A stretch of 64,000 nucleotides of DNA from Nitrosomonas sp. (lineage in GTDB: Bacteria > Pseudomonadota > Gammaproteobacteria > Burkholderiales > Nitrosomonadaceae), in assembly GCA_031316255.1 (NCBI GenBank), contig JALDQW010000001.1, positions 248,001 through 312,000 of the forward strand. Direction: 5' to 3'. The notes under the pieces are model-generated. The model saw only the letters and a program-made list of their open reading frames with translations. It did not search any database and was not told the origin of the DNA. The position numbers and the translations under genes were made by a program. Positions 7,959-18,845 of the stretch are shown in pieces. Each line of letters starts with the position of its first letter. The stretch's first letter is position 1.

Positions 7959-8361
7959 AGATTACTATTCATCAGAATTACGAATTTTTTAATAACGCAC
8001 ATACATACACATTCTTAAAATACCTGTATATACCAAGTATTCTCTTGCTCATTTCAAATTTTAAGGCCGCGTTAACGGGATACAAAGTACGTGTCTACTG
8101 GAGATTTATCGATACAATATGCCCGGTTCAGTGAACTTCTCAGTATAAAGAGCAAGACGTGCCTAGCAGGAAAGAGCGCTCTATCACCAAGAAGCACAAT
8201 ACAGCTATGAGTGGCTAAAAAGCTCACCCAATAGACTTTATCGTGACATCCTGCAGCCGTGTTACAGCACGTGGCTAGGGAACAACGCATTACTGCGTAC
8301 TGCGCCTTAGCGCATAACACCACGGCAACGCTGTACCTGACGATATCAGATGGATAGCGTA
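7959..8361. other. Spacer between surE and pcm, no supported gene
   Basis: This 403-nt interval has no recognisable gene. Part of it is covered by a 101-codon minus-strand frame (8072-8377) that overlaps the end of surE. Its translation is cysteine-rich and looks non-coding, with no family I know. The right half is noticeably more GC-rich than the left and contains short inverted repeats, such as GTGTTA near 8268 with TAACAC near 8316, and several GCGC repeats between them. A small RNA, a decayed short mobile element or a lost gene are all possible. Confidence 0.4.
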
Positions 8362-9105
8362 CTAGTCTTTCAGCCATTGCGTCACAAATTCCATCTGATC
8401 AAATCGTGTTAAATCAATCTGCAGTGGCGTTATGGAAACATGGTTATGCTGTACAGCAAAAAAATCCGTTCCCTCGCCTGCGTCTTGTGCTGCGCCGGCA
8501 GCGCCGACCCAATACACTGTATCCCCGCGTGGGCTTGAAGATTTTATGACTGGTTCAGCCTTGTGCCTGCGGCCAAGCCGAGTCACATGAATACCGTTGA
8601 TTTGTTCATATTCAATATCAGGAACGTTAATGTTCAGCAAGATGGGTATATTTAATTTGTTTCTATTGAAACGCCTGACCAGGTCAACCACGATACGTGC
8701 TGCTGACGCGTAATGACCACCATTTACATCAGCCAAAGACACCGCTAATGAAGGCACACCCAACAAGAATCCTTCAGTCGCGGCAGCGACAGTACCGGAA
8801 TAAATAGTATCGTCACCCATATTCGCGCCATTATTAATGCCCGAGATAACCATGTCCGGCAAGATATCAAGCATGCCCGTCACCGCCAAATGTACACAAT
8901 CTGTGGGTGTACCGTTCACATAATAAAACCCATTATGTGAACAATGTAAGCACAACGGCCTATCAAGCGTTAAAGAGTTGCTCGAACCACTTCTATCACG
9001 TTCAGGCGCTACCACAATAATCTCTGCTACACTGGCCAATGTTTCAGCCAGACATGCTAGCCCGGGTGCAAAATAGCCATCATCATTACTAAGCAAAATG
9101 CGCAT
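8362..9105 (-). CDS. surE: 5'/3'-nucleotidase SurE
   Basis: A metal-dependent phosphatase acting on nucleoside 5'- and 3'-monophosphates, linked to stationary-phase survival. The 247-residue product opens with the diagnostic [16 protein letters not shown] (metal-binding aspartates in NDDG). It also has [29 protein letters not shown], and [22 protein letters not shown], all SurE hallmarks, quoted in short pieces. The start at 9105 is fixed by the family N-terminus. A tRNA-Pro gene lies about 170 nt upstream on the same strand. Confidence 0.95.
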   Translation of the reverse strand: MRILLSNDDGYFAPGLACLAETLASVAEIIVVAPERDRSGSSNSLTLDRPLCLHCSHNGFYYVNGTPTDCVHLAVTGMLDILPDMVISGINNGANMGDDTIYSGTVAAATEGFLLGVPSLAVSLADVNGGHYASAARIVVDLVRRFNRNKLNIPILLNINVPDIEYEQINGIHVTRLGRRHKAEPVIKSSSPRGDTVYWVGAAGAAQDAGEGTDFFAVQHNHVSITPLQIDLTRFDQMEFVTQWLKD

Positions 9106-9272
9106 TTTCTATAAGTCTAATGAATGAGCAAATAATTTAAGCGACAAAAAAATACGCGCCAAACGTAAATAAAGCTGTTTTAACAAAATATAAAGCAATC
9201 TCAAAGAAAGCTGTAAAACTAGAAATTCTTCAGTAATAAATCCTGAAAATATGTTCAAAGTCCATTCAGATA

Positions 9273-9350
<78 letters not shown>

Positions 9351-9407
9351 TCAATTGGGAATTATAGCAAACAAGCCAGACTAAAAAAACTTTAGGTTCA
9401 TTTACCG

Positions 9408-9797
9408 TTATGGTGAAGAAAGCAGAATAGACCGGATATTTTTAATCTCATTCCGGACATAATTCAAGTCAACTGAGGATTCTGAAGAAGAATCTTCAGT
9501 TGATTCCCGATACGGTTGTGACTGTACCTCGTACTGTCCGAGACGATTCCGTGCGCCGTTAATGGTAAACCCCTGGTCATAAAGAAGTTCTCTGATTCTA
9601 CGAATGAGGAGAACTTCCTGATGCTGATAATAGCGCCGATTACCCCGACGCTTGACCGGTTTTAACTGAGTGAATTCCTGCTCCCAGTAACGGAGCACAT
9701 GCGGTTTGACGCCACACAATATACCCACTTCACCAATTGTGAAATAGCGTTTTGCCGGAATAGGCGGAAAATGATTATTTGTCTTTTTGTTGTCCAT
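9408..9797 (-). CDS. MerR-family transcriptional regulator downstream of ihfA
   Basis: A 129-residue regulator with an N-terminal MerR helix-turn-helix and wing: [20 protein letters not shown], then [20 protein letters not shown] (about residues 18-57). A short helical region follows with [12 protein letters not shown]. The C-terminus is short and has no obvious metal- or ligand-binding cysteines, so it is unlike MerR metal sensors. This gene is conserved right after ihfA in many proteobacteria, but its targets are not established. The ATG at 9797 overlaps the last 23 nt of ihfA, suggesting translational coupling; a TTG at 9812 would add five residues. Confidence 0.85.
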   Translation of the reverse strand: MDNKKTNNHFPPIPAKRYFTIGEVGILCGVKPHVLRYWEQEFTQLKPVKRRGNRRYYQHQEVLLIRRIRELLYDQGFTINGARNRLGQYEVQSQPYRESTEDSSSESSVDLNYVRNEIKNIRSILLSSP

Positions 9798-10083
9798 GAT
9801 AGTTCTGCTCAACCATGCTTTTTAGTTTCTGACTGGCATGAAACGTTACAACACGACGTGCTGTTATCGGTATTTCTTCTCCTGTTTTAGGATTTCTTCC
9901 GGGGCGTTGAGGTTTTGTTCGTAAATGAAAATTCCCAAACCCAGACAATTTTACACCTTCCCCCCTCTCAAGAGCTGCTCGTACCTCTTCGTAAAAGGAC
10001 TCCACCATATCCTTGGCTTCGCGTTTATTCAGTCCTACATTTTCAAATAACAAATCAGCAAGCTCAGCTTTTGTAAGAGCCAT
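9775..10083 (-). CDS. ihfA: Integration host factor alpha subunit
   Basis: A 102-residue histone-like DNA-bending subunit that pairs with IHF-beta. It starts [20 protein letters not shown] and contains the DNA-binding arm [20 protein letters not shown], with the proline that intercalates in the minor groove, followed by [17 protein letters not shown] start at the ATG at 10083, which has GGAGA about 6 nt upstream. The open frame extends to 10185, but the extra residues are not part of the family. It lies downstream of pheT as in Escherichia coli, with a 227-nt gap that may hold its own promoter. Confidence 0.95.
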   Translation of the reverse strand: MALTKAELADLLFENVGLNKREAKDMVESFYEEVRAALERGEGVKLSGFGNFHLRTKPQRPGRNPKTGEEIPITARRVVTFHASQKLKSMVEQNYHGQQKDK

Positions 10084-10310
10084 ATTTTTCTCCACGAAAT
10101 TATTAAACAAAGATTCTTGAATAATAGTGTTTACTATGTTTGACTTAACCGTCATTAAGATATTTTCTATCCACGTCACCATCACAGCATCACAGCTTTT
10201 CGCTATTTAATATACTTGATTGAAATCAGCATAGTATAACAACTACGATTAAAATGATTAACCGTTACAATTGTTTTAGTTAATCGTTGGTCTCAGATAA
10301 AATAGCGCAT

Positions 10311-12680
10311 TTAACTCCTAAGTGTTGCATCGTACTTCGTTTCCAGAACTCCAAGCAAACTGGAAATAGCACTATCTGCTTCTTCATCAGTTAATGTTTT
10401 TTCCGTATCTTGCAACATTACCTTGAACGTCAGGCTTTTTTTATTTTCGCCAACGGTGCTCCCACGATAAATATCAAATAATACAATTTCGGTAACAATC
10501 GCCGGCTTCTTTTCATATAAACCGGAAATGATCGTCTGTACATTAATATGATTATCAACAATTACCGCAACATCTCGCCTGATCGGTGGGAATTTCGACA
10601 TTTCTCTCACCTGTGCAAGCGGAACCGGCAAGAGACTGTCTAATAGTAATTCAAATAAGATCACCGGCTTCGAGAAATCATGTTTTTTCTGCCAGTGCGG
10701 ATGTAGTTCCCCTAACCATCCAACAGGCTTGGCACCCATCATGATTTGAGCCGACTTGCCGGGATGAAATGCAGGATGAGCAATTGCTTTAAATTCTATT
10801 TTCTGCAACTGATAAATCATTTCGATATCCGATTTTACATCAAAGAAATCCAATGTTCGGGATGGCTCACCCCACTGCTCCGCATGAATATTTCCATAGC
10901 CTAATCCTGCGAGCTTATCAATTTGCAAGCAGCGCTGTCCAGTTGCACTGGTTTCAAAACAGCAACCCAGTTCAAACAAACGCACCCTGTCTTGCTTACG
11001 ATTTATATTAAATTGCAGATTAGCAATTAGGCCGCCCATTAAACTGCTGCGCATCACGTTTAAATGGCTTGCAATAGGATTTTTTAAGGCAATAGGCGCC
11101 TTGTTCTGGATTAGATCGGTCTCCCATGCTTTATCAACAAAAGCATAATTAATGACTTCCTGATAATCACGCATCACAAGCATCTGCTTGACTTGTGCTG
11201 GTGTGCGAACCGTTTCGGGTGCTGATAGCATAGCCAGCCCGGCTTTAGGAGATTGTGCAGGTATTTCGTCATAACCATGCATCCTGGCCAATTCTTCGAT
11301 AAAATCCTCTTCAATCGCCAGATCAAAGCGATAACTCGGCGGCGTGACCGTAAACACATTATTTTTTTCAGAAAAATCGAGTTGCTGACGTGTAAAATAC
11401 GCTGTTATCTGATCGTTATCCAAAGTAATGCCCAGAATACGCTGCACCCGGTCAACTCTGACTGCAACCGGCAGCCGTTGGGGAAGTTGGAATCGAGCCT
11501 CAGTTACCGGGCCTACTTTTCCACCGCAAATCGACTGAATGAGTGTTGTTGCATGTTCTAGCACATTACGGGTCTGTGCAAAATCAACCCCGCGCTCAAA
11601 TCGATGCGCAGAGTCAGAACCAAATCCGAGCCGAAAAGATTTACCGGAAATCACATCTGGACTGAAAAAAGCACATTCCAGGAAAACATCAACTGTACTG
11701 TCAACAACACCGCTGCCTAATCCGCCCATAATACCCGCAAGTGCAAGCGGTTTATGATCATCGGCAATGACCAGCATATCAGCAGTCAATTCTAAACGGT
11801 TCTCATTGAGCAACTGGATTGTTTCACCAGATTTCGCATAGCGCACATGAATATCGCCATCAAGTTTCGCCAGATCAAAAGCATGCATCGGTTGGCCTGT
11901 TTCGAGCAACACATAATTTGTGATATCAACCACAGCATTAATCGAACGCAGACCACTGCGCTCCAGCCGTTGCTTCATCCACAGCGGCGTTTCCGCGTCA
12001 GGGTCAATGCCCCTGACAATTCGACCACAATAGAGCGAACATGCATCCGGGGCATGAATATGGATTTCATGTTTATCATCGATTTCATCGTCTACAGGCT
12101 CGGTTTTGAAAGATACTAGTTCTGTATCAGTCAACGCCGAAACTTCTCTCGCGACACCATAAACACCTAAGCAATCAGCTCTGTTCGGTGTAAGGCTTAA
12201 CGTAATAGCTTTGTCATCCAGTTCATAGTACGCACGAAAATCCTGCCCTACCGGCGCATTGGCAGGCAATAATAACAATCCGTCGGCAACATCTCTGATA
12301 CCCAGCTCACGTGCTGAACAAAGCATACCGGATGATTCTACACCACGTAGTTTTGCTTTTTTAATTGTAAAATCCGGCAGTTGTGCACCGACTAATGCGC
12401 ATGGCACTTTAATTCCCGCCTCAACATTCGAGGCGCCACAAACAATCTGCAACGGTTTATCTGCATGATCACCGACATTAACCTGACAAACATTCAATCG
12501 ATCTGCATCCGGATGTTTTTCAACGTGGAGCACTTCGGCAACAACGACGCTTTCAAACGGCAACGCAACAGGTTCAATATTTTCGACTTCCAGTCCGGCC
12601 ATGGTTAAAACATGTGCCAGCTCATCACTGGAATAATCCGGATTTACAAAAGTACGCAGCCAGTTTTCTGAAAATTTCAT
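10311..12680 (-). CDS. pheT: Phenylalanine-tRNA ligase beta subunit
   Basis: The large subunit of the alpha2-beta2 enzyme that charges tRNA-Phe. The 789 residues match the usual length of about 790. Visible parts are the N-terminal MKFSENWLRTFVNP, an OB-fold tRNA-binding domain (about 40-150, HPDADRLNVCQVNVG), the B3/B4 editing region, the B5 domain, and a C-terminal ferredoxin-like anticodon-binding domain starting FPPIRRDVAVIVD (about residue 695). The start has the family N-terminus. It follows pheS with a 38-nt gap and is certainly cotranscribed. Confidence 0.96.
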   Translation of the reverse strand: MKFSENWLRTFVNPDYSSDELAHVLTMAGLEVENIEPVALPFESVVVAEVLHVEKHPDADRLNVCQVNVGDHADKPLQIVCGASNVEAGIKVPCALVGAQLPDFTIKKAKLRGVESSGMLCSARELGIRDVADGLLLLPANAPVGQDFRAYYELDDKAITLSLTPNRADCLGVYGVAREVSALTDTELVSFKTEPVDDEIDDKHEIHIHAPDACSLYCGRIVRGIDPDAETPLWMKQRLERSGLRSINAVVDITNYVLLETGQPMHAFDLAKLDGDIHVRYAKSGETIQLLNENRLELTADMLVIADDHKPLALAGIMGGLGSGVVDSTVDVFLECAFFSPDVISGKSFRLGFGSDSAHRFERGVDFAQTRNVLEHATTLIQSICGGKVGPVTEARFQLPQRLPVAVRVDRVQRILGITLDNDQITAYFTRQQLDFSEKNNVFTVTPPSYRFDLAIEEDFIEELARMHGYDEIPAQSPKAGLAMLSAPETVRTPAQVKQMLVMRDYQEVINYAFVDKAWETDLIQNKAPIALKNPIASHLNVMRSSLMGGLIANLQFNINRKQDRVRLFELGCCFETSATGQRCLQIDKLAGLGYGNIHAEQWGEPSRTLDFFDVKSDIEMIYQLQKIEFKAIAHPAFHPGKSAQIMMGAKPVGWLGELHPHWQKKHDFSKPVILFELLLDSLLPVPLAQVREMSKFPPIRRDVAVIVDNHINVQTIISGLYEKKPAIVTEIVLFDIYRGSTVGENKKSLTFKVMLQDTEKTLTDEEADSAISSLLGVLETKYDATLRS

Positions 12681-12718
12681 GACATTCTGCTATTAAAAAA
12701 CGGTACAAAAAAAATTGA

Positions 12719-13840
<1,122 letters not shown>

Positions 13841-14200
13841 TTAAGCTGCCAGGCCAGTTCTTGCCTGTTCGGCAATTTTCTCGAAAGCGGGTTTATCAAA
13901 TACAGCAAGGTCAGCCAAAACCTTTCTGTCAATTTCAATTTTTGCTTTTTTCAAGCCATTAATGAATACGCTATAGGATAATCCACATTCACGTGCTGCA
14001 GCATTAATACGTGCTATCCATAATGCTCTAAATTGTCTCTTACGCTGGCGTCTGTCTCGATAGGCATATTGCCCAGCTTTCATGACCGCCTGCTTGGCAA
14101 CCCGATATACATTTTTTCGGCGCCCACGATAGCCCTTGGCCAAATTCAGAATTTTTTTATGTCGTGCATGTGCTGTAACGCCACGCTTTACTCTAGGCAT
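13841..14200 (-). CDS. rplT: 50S ribosomal protein L20
   Basis: A 119-residue 23S rRNA-binding protein needed early in 50S assembly. [20 protein letters not shown] and the basic helix [20 protein letters not shown] are diagnostic, as is [16 protein letters not shown]. In Escherichia coli L20 also represses translation of rpmI and rplT by binding the leader RNA. It begins 11 nt after rpmI. Confidence 0.97.
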   Translation of the reverse strand: MPRVKRGVTAHARHKKILNLAKGYRGRRKNVYRVAKQAVMKAGQYAYRDRRQRKRQFRALWIARINAAARECGLSYSVFINGLKKAKIEIDRKVLADLAVFDKPAFEKIAEQARTGLAA

Positions 14201-14211
14201 CTTTAACTCCT

Positions 14212-14409
14212 TTATGCGTATGGCAACATCGAATGAACTGACGCTGCATCGCTTGGATGAATCGTGGCAATTCCTCTGAGTTGGCGTTTATTTTTAGTTG
14301 TTTTTTTAGTTAAAATATGTCGTTTAAAAGCCTGGGCACGCTTAATACTTCCACTTGAACGTATTTTAAAACGCTTCGCAGCACTACTTTTGGTTTTCAT
14401 TTTAGGCAT
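14212..14409 (-). CDS. rpmI: 50S ribosomal protein L35
   Basis: A 65-residue ribosomal protein beginning [20 protein letters not shown] and ending in the basic segment typical of L35. A strong ribosome site (AAGGAGGG) lies about 6 nt upstream. It lies between infC and rplT in the standard operon, with a structured 182-nt leader before it. Confidence 0.97.
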   Translation of the reverse strand: MPKMKTKSSAAKRFKIRSSGSIKRAQAFKRHILTKKTTKNKRQLRGIATIHPSDAASVHSMLPYA

Positions 14410-14431
14410 ATAACCCTCCTTTTAATATGAC

Positions 14432-14469
14432 TCTGGGTGCTTCCATACTGGAAAACTTTCAAACCCAGT
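14432..14469 (-). promoter_or_regulatory. Hairpin in the rpmI leader, candidate L20 operator
   Basis: On the minus strand CTGGGT (14468-14463) can pair with ACCCAG (14438-14433), and an inner TTCC/GGAA pair closes around AGTAT. The element ends about 15 nt before the rpmI ribosome site. Its position matches the L20 control region of Escherichia coli; the binding itself is inferred. Confidence 0.4.
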
Positions 14470-14591
14470 ATCACTTGTTTATATCATGTTGTTTTCAACT
14501 TTCCGTTTTTACAACACTACACTCGCACGCAAGCATTTTATGTACTACGGGCCTTTCAACCCAAATGCACGAAATAAATTCATGAAAAAAA

Positions 14592-15164
14592 CTACGATGG
14601 TGTTGTAGCATCAGTCGTATCTGATTTTGCCTTACTTGGTTTTGTATCTTTTTTCTTGGGAGATAACACCATGACCATCTGACGTCCTTCCATCTTTGGA
14701 AACTGCTCTACAACCGCATGCGACTCCAGATCGTCTCTGATCCGCTCAAGCAACCGGACACCAAATTCTTGATGCGCCATTTCCCGACCTCGAAACCGCA
14801 GCGTCACTTTAACTTTATCCCCATCATTTAGGAAATTGATCAAATTACGCAATTTGATACGATAATCACCTTCATCTGTATTGGGTCTAAACTTGATTTC
14901 CTTAATATGTACCTGTTTTTGCTTCAGTTTCGCGTCATGTTTTCGTTTACTTTCCTGATAACGAAACTTACCATAATCCATTAACCTGCATACAGGCGGC
15001 TGCGCCGTGGGTGCAATCTCAACCAAGTCGACACCTGCTTCTTCAGCCAATTCATTCGCATCGGCAAGCTTGACTATACCTATTTGTTCTCCATCAACAC
15101 CGATTACACGCACTTCTGGCACATCTATTTCGTCATTAATGCGCACTGATTTTTCTTGTGCTAT
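14592..15164 (-). CDS. infC: Translation initiation factor IF-3, apparent AUA start
   Basis: IF-3 binds the 30S subunit, discriminates against wrong start codons and prevents premature 50S joining. The protein has the IF3-N domain ([40 protein letters not shown]) and the IF3-C domain ([18 protein letters not shown]). Upstream of RINDE the frame reads AQEKSV and then ATA at 15164-15162, with GGAG 7 nt before it. An ATT two codons earlier is too close to that GGAG, and the GTG at 15146 lacks a ribosome site. I therefore place the start at the ATA, giving 190 residues. A rare start codon fits the known autoregulation of infC, where IF-3 represses its own non-AUG initiation. Confidence 0.9.
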   Translation of the reverse strand: MAQEKSVRINDEIDVPEVRVIGVDGEQIGIVKLADANELAEEAGVDLVEIAPTAQPPVCRLMDYGKFRYQESKRKHDAKLKQKQVHIKEIKFRPNTDEGDYRIKLRNLINFLNDGDKVKVTLRFRGREMAHQEFGVRLLERIRDDLESHAVVEQFPKMEGRQMVMVLSPKKKDTKPSKAKSDTTDATTPS

Positions 15165-15195
15165 GGCAATTCTCCAATAAATTAAAAAGAAAACA

Positions 15196-17103
15196 TTATA
15201 CCTTTAAAATGACTTCTTCTTTAAGGCGTTCTATCAATTTTGACACAGTCATTTGCCCCAAATCCTGCCCTGCACGATCTCGAACCGAAACTTGACCTGT
15301 TTTCACTTCTGCATCGCCCACAATGATCTGATACGGAAGCTTCTGTATACTATGTTCACGGATTTTATAGGTTATTTTCTCATTTCTCAAGTCTTGACTG
15401 ACTCTGAACCCATTACTGTTAAGTTCATCAGTTATTTTTTTAGCATATTCGATCTGACCCATCGATATATTGAGTACAACAGCTTGCACCGGTGCAAGCC
15501 AAAGCGGAAATGCACCCGCATAATTCTCAATGAGTATCCCGATAAACCGCTCAAGCGATCCAAGGATCGCCCGATGCAACATTACTGGCACCTGCCTTGA
15601 GTTGTCTTCAGCAACATACTCAGCCCCGAGTCTCTCCGGCATAGAAAAATCCAGCTGCAATGTACCGCACTGCCAAATGCGCCCGATACAATCTTTTAAT
15701 GAGAATTCTATTTTAGGTCCATAAAACGCCCCTTCGCCCGGCTGCAGCTCCCAATCGAGATCGGCTTCTTCAAGAGCAGCTTCCAATGCGGCTTCTGATC
15801 TATCCCATTGAGCATCTGAACCGACTCGTTTATCCGGTCTTGTCGACAATTTAACTAACAGGTCTGTAAACCCAAAATCAGCATAAACAAGTTTTAGTAA
15901 ATCAATAAATTTTACAACTTCTCCCTGAATTTGATCTTCAGTACAAAAAATATGCGCATCGTCCTGCGTAAATGCTCTTACACGCATTATCCCATGCAAT
16001 GCACCAGAAGCTTCATTACGATGACATGAACCAAATTCCGCCAATCTGATTGGCAAATCCCGATAGCTTCTTAATCCTTGTTTAAATATCTGCACATGAC
16101 CCGGGCAATTCATTGGTTTAATCGCAAAACTACGTTCATCTGCATCAGTAATAAACATATTCTCGCGAAAATTATCCCAATGGCCAGATTGTATCCATAA
16201 TGCCTTATCGATGACCTGTGGTGTTCGTATCTCCAAATAATCATTGCTATTCTGAATATTTCGCATATATTGTTCGATCTGCTGCCAAAGCGCCCAGCCT
16301 TTTGGATGCCAGAACACCATGCCTGGCGCATCTTCCTGTGTATGGAACAGATTCAGTTGCTTCCCAATTTTACGATGATCTCTTTTTTCAGCTTCCTCCA
16401 ATCGATGCAGATACTGCTTTTGGTCCTCCTTTGTCGGCCATGCTGTTCCATAAATTCGTTGCAGCATTTCATTATTGGAATCACCACGCCAGTATGCACC
16501 CGCCACTTTCATCAATTTGAACACTTTTAATTTGGCGGTTGTCGGTACATGCGGGCCACGACATAAATCAGTAAAATTCCCTTGTGAATATAGCGACAAA
16601 TCTTCATCGCCGGGAATGGATTCTATAATTTGAGCTTTATAATGCTCGCCCTGTTGTTTGAAAAAATTGATCGCATCCGATCGTTCCCAGATCGTTCTTT
16701 TTATCTTGATGTCGCGCTTACTTATTTCCAGCATTCTGGTTTCTATGGCTTGAAGATCTTCAGGCGTAAATGGCCGTTTGTAAGAAAAGTCATAGTAGAA
16801 GCCATCTTCGATGACCGGACCGATTGTCACTTGTGCATCAGGAAACAATTCCTTAACAGCATGTGCCAGCAAATGTGCACTTGAATGCCGAATAATTTCC
16901 AATCCTTCTGCATCCTTATCCGTGACAATGGCCAGTGAGCTATCGCACTCTATAGGGCTGTCAATGTCAACAAGTTTGCCATTAATCTTACCCGCGATCG
17001 CCGCGCGCGCAAGACCAGATCCTATCGAAGAAGCCACATCATAAACGGTTACAGGGTCATCAAAAACCCGTTCCGAACCATCCGGTAATCGAATAACTGT
17101 CAC
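15196..17103 (-). CDS. thrS: Threonine-tRNA ligase
   Basis: A class II synthetase that charges tRNA-Thr and edits Ser-tRNA-Thr. The 635 residues carry an N-terminal TGS domain (1-60, [19 protein letters not shown]), the HxxxH editing domain ([19 protein letters not shown], about 73-91), motif 2 with [15 protein letters not shown], the zinc-binding cysteine of MNCPGH, and a C-terminal anticodon-binding domain. It is followed 31 nt later by infC, the standard order. The start [11 protein letters not shown] fits the family. Confidence 0.97.
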   Translation of the reverse strand: MTVIRLPDGSERVFDDPVTVYDVASSIGSGLARAAIAGKINGKLVDIDSPIECDSSLAIVTDKDAEGLEIIRHSSAHLLAHAVKELFPDAQVTIGPVIEDGFYYDFSYKRPFTPEDLQAIETRMLEISKRDIKIKRTIWERSDAINFFKQQGEHYKAQIIESIPGDEDLSLYSQGNFTDLCRGPHVPTTAKLKVFKLMKVAGAYWRGDSNNEMLQRIYGTAWPTKEDQKQYLHRLEEAEKRDHRKIGKQLNLFHTQEDAPGMVFWHPKGWALWQQIEQYMRNIQNSNDYLEIRTPQVIDKALWIQSGHWDNFRENMFITDADERSFAIKPMNCPGHVQIFKQGLRSYRDLPIRLAEFGSCHRNEASGALHGIMRVRAFTQDDAHIFCTEDQIQGEVVKFIDLLKLVYADFGFTDLLVKLSTRPDKRVGSDAQWDRSEAALEAALEEADLDWELQPGEGAFYGPKIEFSLKDCIGRIWQCGTLQLDFSMPERLGAEYVAEDNSRQVPVMLHRAILGSLERFIGILIENYAGAFPLWLAPVQAVVLNISMGQIEYAKKITDELNSNGFRVSQDLRNEKITYKIREHSIQKLPYQIIVGDAEVKTGQVSVRDRAGQDLGQMTVSKLIERLKEEVILKV

Positions 17104-17170
17104 AAACTTTCCTCAGTTAATTTAATTGGTAATTTTAAGATAGTTGATAATCAAACCTGTGTTCGGCCCG

Positions 17171-17932
17171 TCATATCCGGTTCGCGATTGTAGTTTTATA
17201 CCACATATTTATTTTTTGCAATCCATTTAAAAGCTTGGGTGATAATCCTATTGCAACGGCATCCACCAGACAATACCAGGCGGCGACACCACTGGGTGGA
17301 TTGCCTTGAGTCCAGTCGAAAACAGGTTCAATAGACGCCCATTTCCAGGTCCCGGCTGCTGTGCCTATAATTTCAAGCCACGTGCAAATAAAAAAAGCAC
17401 CAAGATAAACCAAGGGCGATCGACCCTTAAGAACGCAAATAACAAAAATAACAAATAAAAACGCACCGACTTGGTCTCCCTGCTCTGGAATACCGCTGAC
17501 ACCCCACAACGCCCACAATCCACCAGTGACAAATACAAATACAGCAATTTTACGCGCATACATTTGAAAAAACCCAGAGCGTGCAAGCTTGACCGCCGTC
17601 AAATATACCATGCCATGGCCCGGGGGCACATATAATGGAACATTCTCAAAGCGATAGGTATACCCTTCCATATAAATAGAAGCGAAATACTCGCCAACAG
17701 TAGCAAAGGCAACAGCCACAGCGACCTGCATTCTAATTTCTTTATTCTCACCCACTAAAAGTATGACAAGAAATACCCACGCAATAACACCTAATGTATT
17801 TTGCATGGTCATACTACCGCTGCCATCAATAACTAAGCTCACTGCGCAACAAAAGAAAGTAAAAGCCGGTATAGAATAATCACGCACCCTATGTGGATAA
17901 TTAATACCGGCTTTTGGAAAATGATCCAACAT
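17171..17932 (-). CDS. Conserved multi-pass membrane protein, function unknown
   Basis: A 253-residue integral membrane protein with about six or seven hydrophobic helices spread along its length. The conserved-looking segment ATVGEYFASIYMEGYTYR, then NVPLYVPPGHGMVYLTAV (about residues 76-113) resembles a family of unnamed bacterial membrane proteins I have seen in actinobacteria and proteobacteria. The short loop with glycine, histidine and prolines may be functional. No enzyme motif is evident. It lies 67 nt upstream of thrS on the same strand and 19 nt after the hao-cluster terminator, so it is probably its own transcription unit. Confidence 0.7.
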   Translation of the reverse strand: MLDHFPKAGINYPHRVRDYSIPAFTFFCCAVSLVIDGSGSMTMQNTLGVIAWVFLVILLVGENKEIRMQVAVAVAFATVGEYFASIYMEGYTYRFENVPLYVPPGHGMVYLTAVKLARSGFFQMYARKIAVFVFVTGGLWALWGVSGIPEQGDQVGAFLFVIFVICVLKGRSPLVYLGAFFICTWLEIIGTAAGTWKWASIEPVFDWTQGNPPSGVAAWYCLVDAVAIGLSPKLLNGLQKINMWYKTTIANRI

Positions 17933-17950
17933 TTCTTTTAAACCTCAACA

Positions 17951-17978
17951 AAATAAAAAAACCCGCCTGCGGCGGGTT
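17951..17978 (-). terminator. Intrinsic terminator downstream of the hao cluster
   Basis: AACCCGCC/GGCGGGTT (8-bp arms at 17960-17967 and 17971-17978) has a TGC loop. Read on the minus strand it is followed by TTTTTTATTT (17960-17951), a good intrinsic terminator. It lies about 225 nt after the cycB stop and just before the start of the 17932 gene. Confidence 0.85.
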
Positions 17979-18049
17979 ATAAAATTTGAATCTGCACACT
18001 CTTTCAAATTTTTTTTCGTATATAGCTGCATGTCAAACAGCCCAAACTC

Positions 18050-18108
18050 AATGTAATTTTAGGTGTTTTGTATTTAAAATTAAAATCAGCACATCCTAAA
18101 ATTACATT
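18050..18108. repeat. Inverted repeat downstream of cycB
   Basis: Perfect 14-bp arms AATGTAATTTTAGG (18050-18063) and CCTAAAATTACATT (18095-18108) are separated by 31 nt. The repeat lies in the AT-rich region between cycB and the terminator and has no neighbouring T-run that would make it a terminator. Confidence 0.6.
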
Positions 18109-18150
18109 TTTACAGAACGATTTGTTATTTATTTTTCTTATATAACCCAC

Positions 18151-18173
18151 TGAATAGTCTAGCAGACTATTCA
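18151..18173. repeat. Short perfect hairpin downstream of cycB
   Basis: TGAATAGTCT (18151-18160) and AGACTATTCA (18164-18173) pair perfectly around AGC. It is about 30 nt after the cycB stop on the minus strand and could protect the hao transcript 3' end. Confidence 0.6.
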
Positions 18174-18203
18174 ATTAAAACTAAGATTTTTGACTATATC
18201 AAT

Positions 18204-18833
18204 TTAATAATCATCATCCCAGTCATCATCGTCATCGTCGTCGTCATCCCAGTCATCATCTTCATCGGCCTTCAATACCATCTTGCCCTGAGCAAGACTC
18301 GCATCAAGATCCGTCATCGGGGCTTCTTCATGCACCAGGTTCTGATGACAATCTATACACGTCGCTCCCTCTGTTTCCATCTTCTTATGCGCAGCCTGTG
18401 CATCCTCTCCAGGTGGATCCGGATTCTTATGACAATCACGACACGTCACACTGTCCCATTTCTTCAGGTTCATCCGCGCATCATGCGCCATGATTAACCG
18501 ACGTTCGTTAAACTTCTCCAACGTCGAGTAATCATTCACCAGCTCCAGCCATAATTCCCGCGCACCATCTACTACATGAGTATAAACCGCCAAATGAAAG
18601 TTCTTGAATCCCTGCGGTATATGACAGTCCTTACACCCAGGATTGACTCCCAATGCCCCATAGTGGGTCGATTCTCTCAGCTCGTCCTGGGTATACGTCA
18701 TCGAGTGACAGCTCGTACAGAATTCTTCTGTCGATAACGCCGCCTCTCCGCCAAATACTATACCCACCAGAACGATCCCCAGTAACGCCCCCGTTAACAG
18801 GGTGCCTATCGCTCCTTTTTGTAATGCAGTCAT
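18204..18833 (-). CDS. cycB: Tetraheme membrane cytochrome cM552 (NapC/NirT family)
   Basis: Proposed to carry electrons from cytochrome c554 to the quinone pool during ammonia oxidation. The 209-residue protein has one N-terminal membrane anchor (about 8-29) and four CXXCH heme motifs at cysteines 39, 67, 131 and 159, the NapC/NirT layout. The C-terminus (about 190-209) is almost entirely aspartate with three other aromatic residues (DDDWDDDDD and DDDDWDDDY). It starts 12 nt after cycA, with AGGAG before the ATG. The poly-Asp tail recalls that of CycA next door. The symbol follows Nitrosomonas europaea usage. Confidence 0.9.
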   Translation of the reverse strand: MTALQKGAIGTLLTGALLGIVLVGIVFGGEAALSTEEFCTSCHSMTYTQDELRESTHYGALGVNPGCKDCHIPQGFKNFHLAVYTHVVDGARELWLELVNDYSTLEKFNERRLIMAHDARMNLKKWDSVTCRDCHKNPDPPGEDAQAAHKKMETEGATCIDCHQNLVHEEAPMTDLDASLAQGKMVLKADEDDDWDDDDDDDDDWDDDY

Positions 18834-18845
18834 TCAGGTCTCCTG

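Noticed and set aside
8072..8377. 101-codon minus-strand frame between surE and pcm
   Set aside because: It overlaps the end of surE, has no ribosome site and an odd cysteine-rich composition. I report the interval as a spacer instead.
18204..18290. Aspartate-codon repeats as a CRISPR or other DNA repeat element
   Set aside because: The repeats stay in frame as GAT/GAC codons inside cycB and have no spacer structure.
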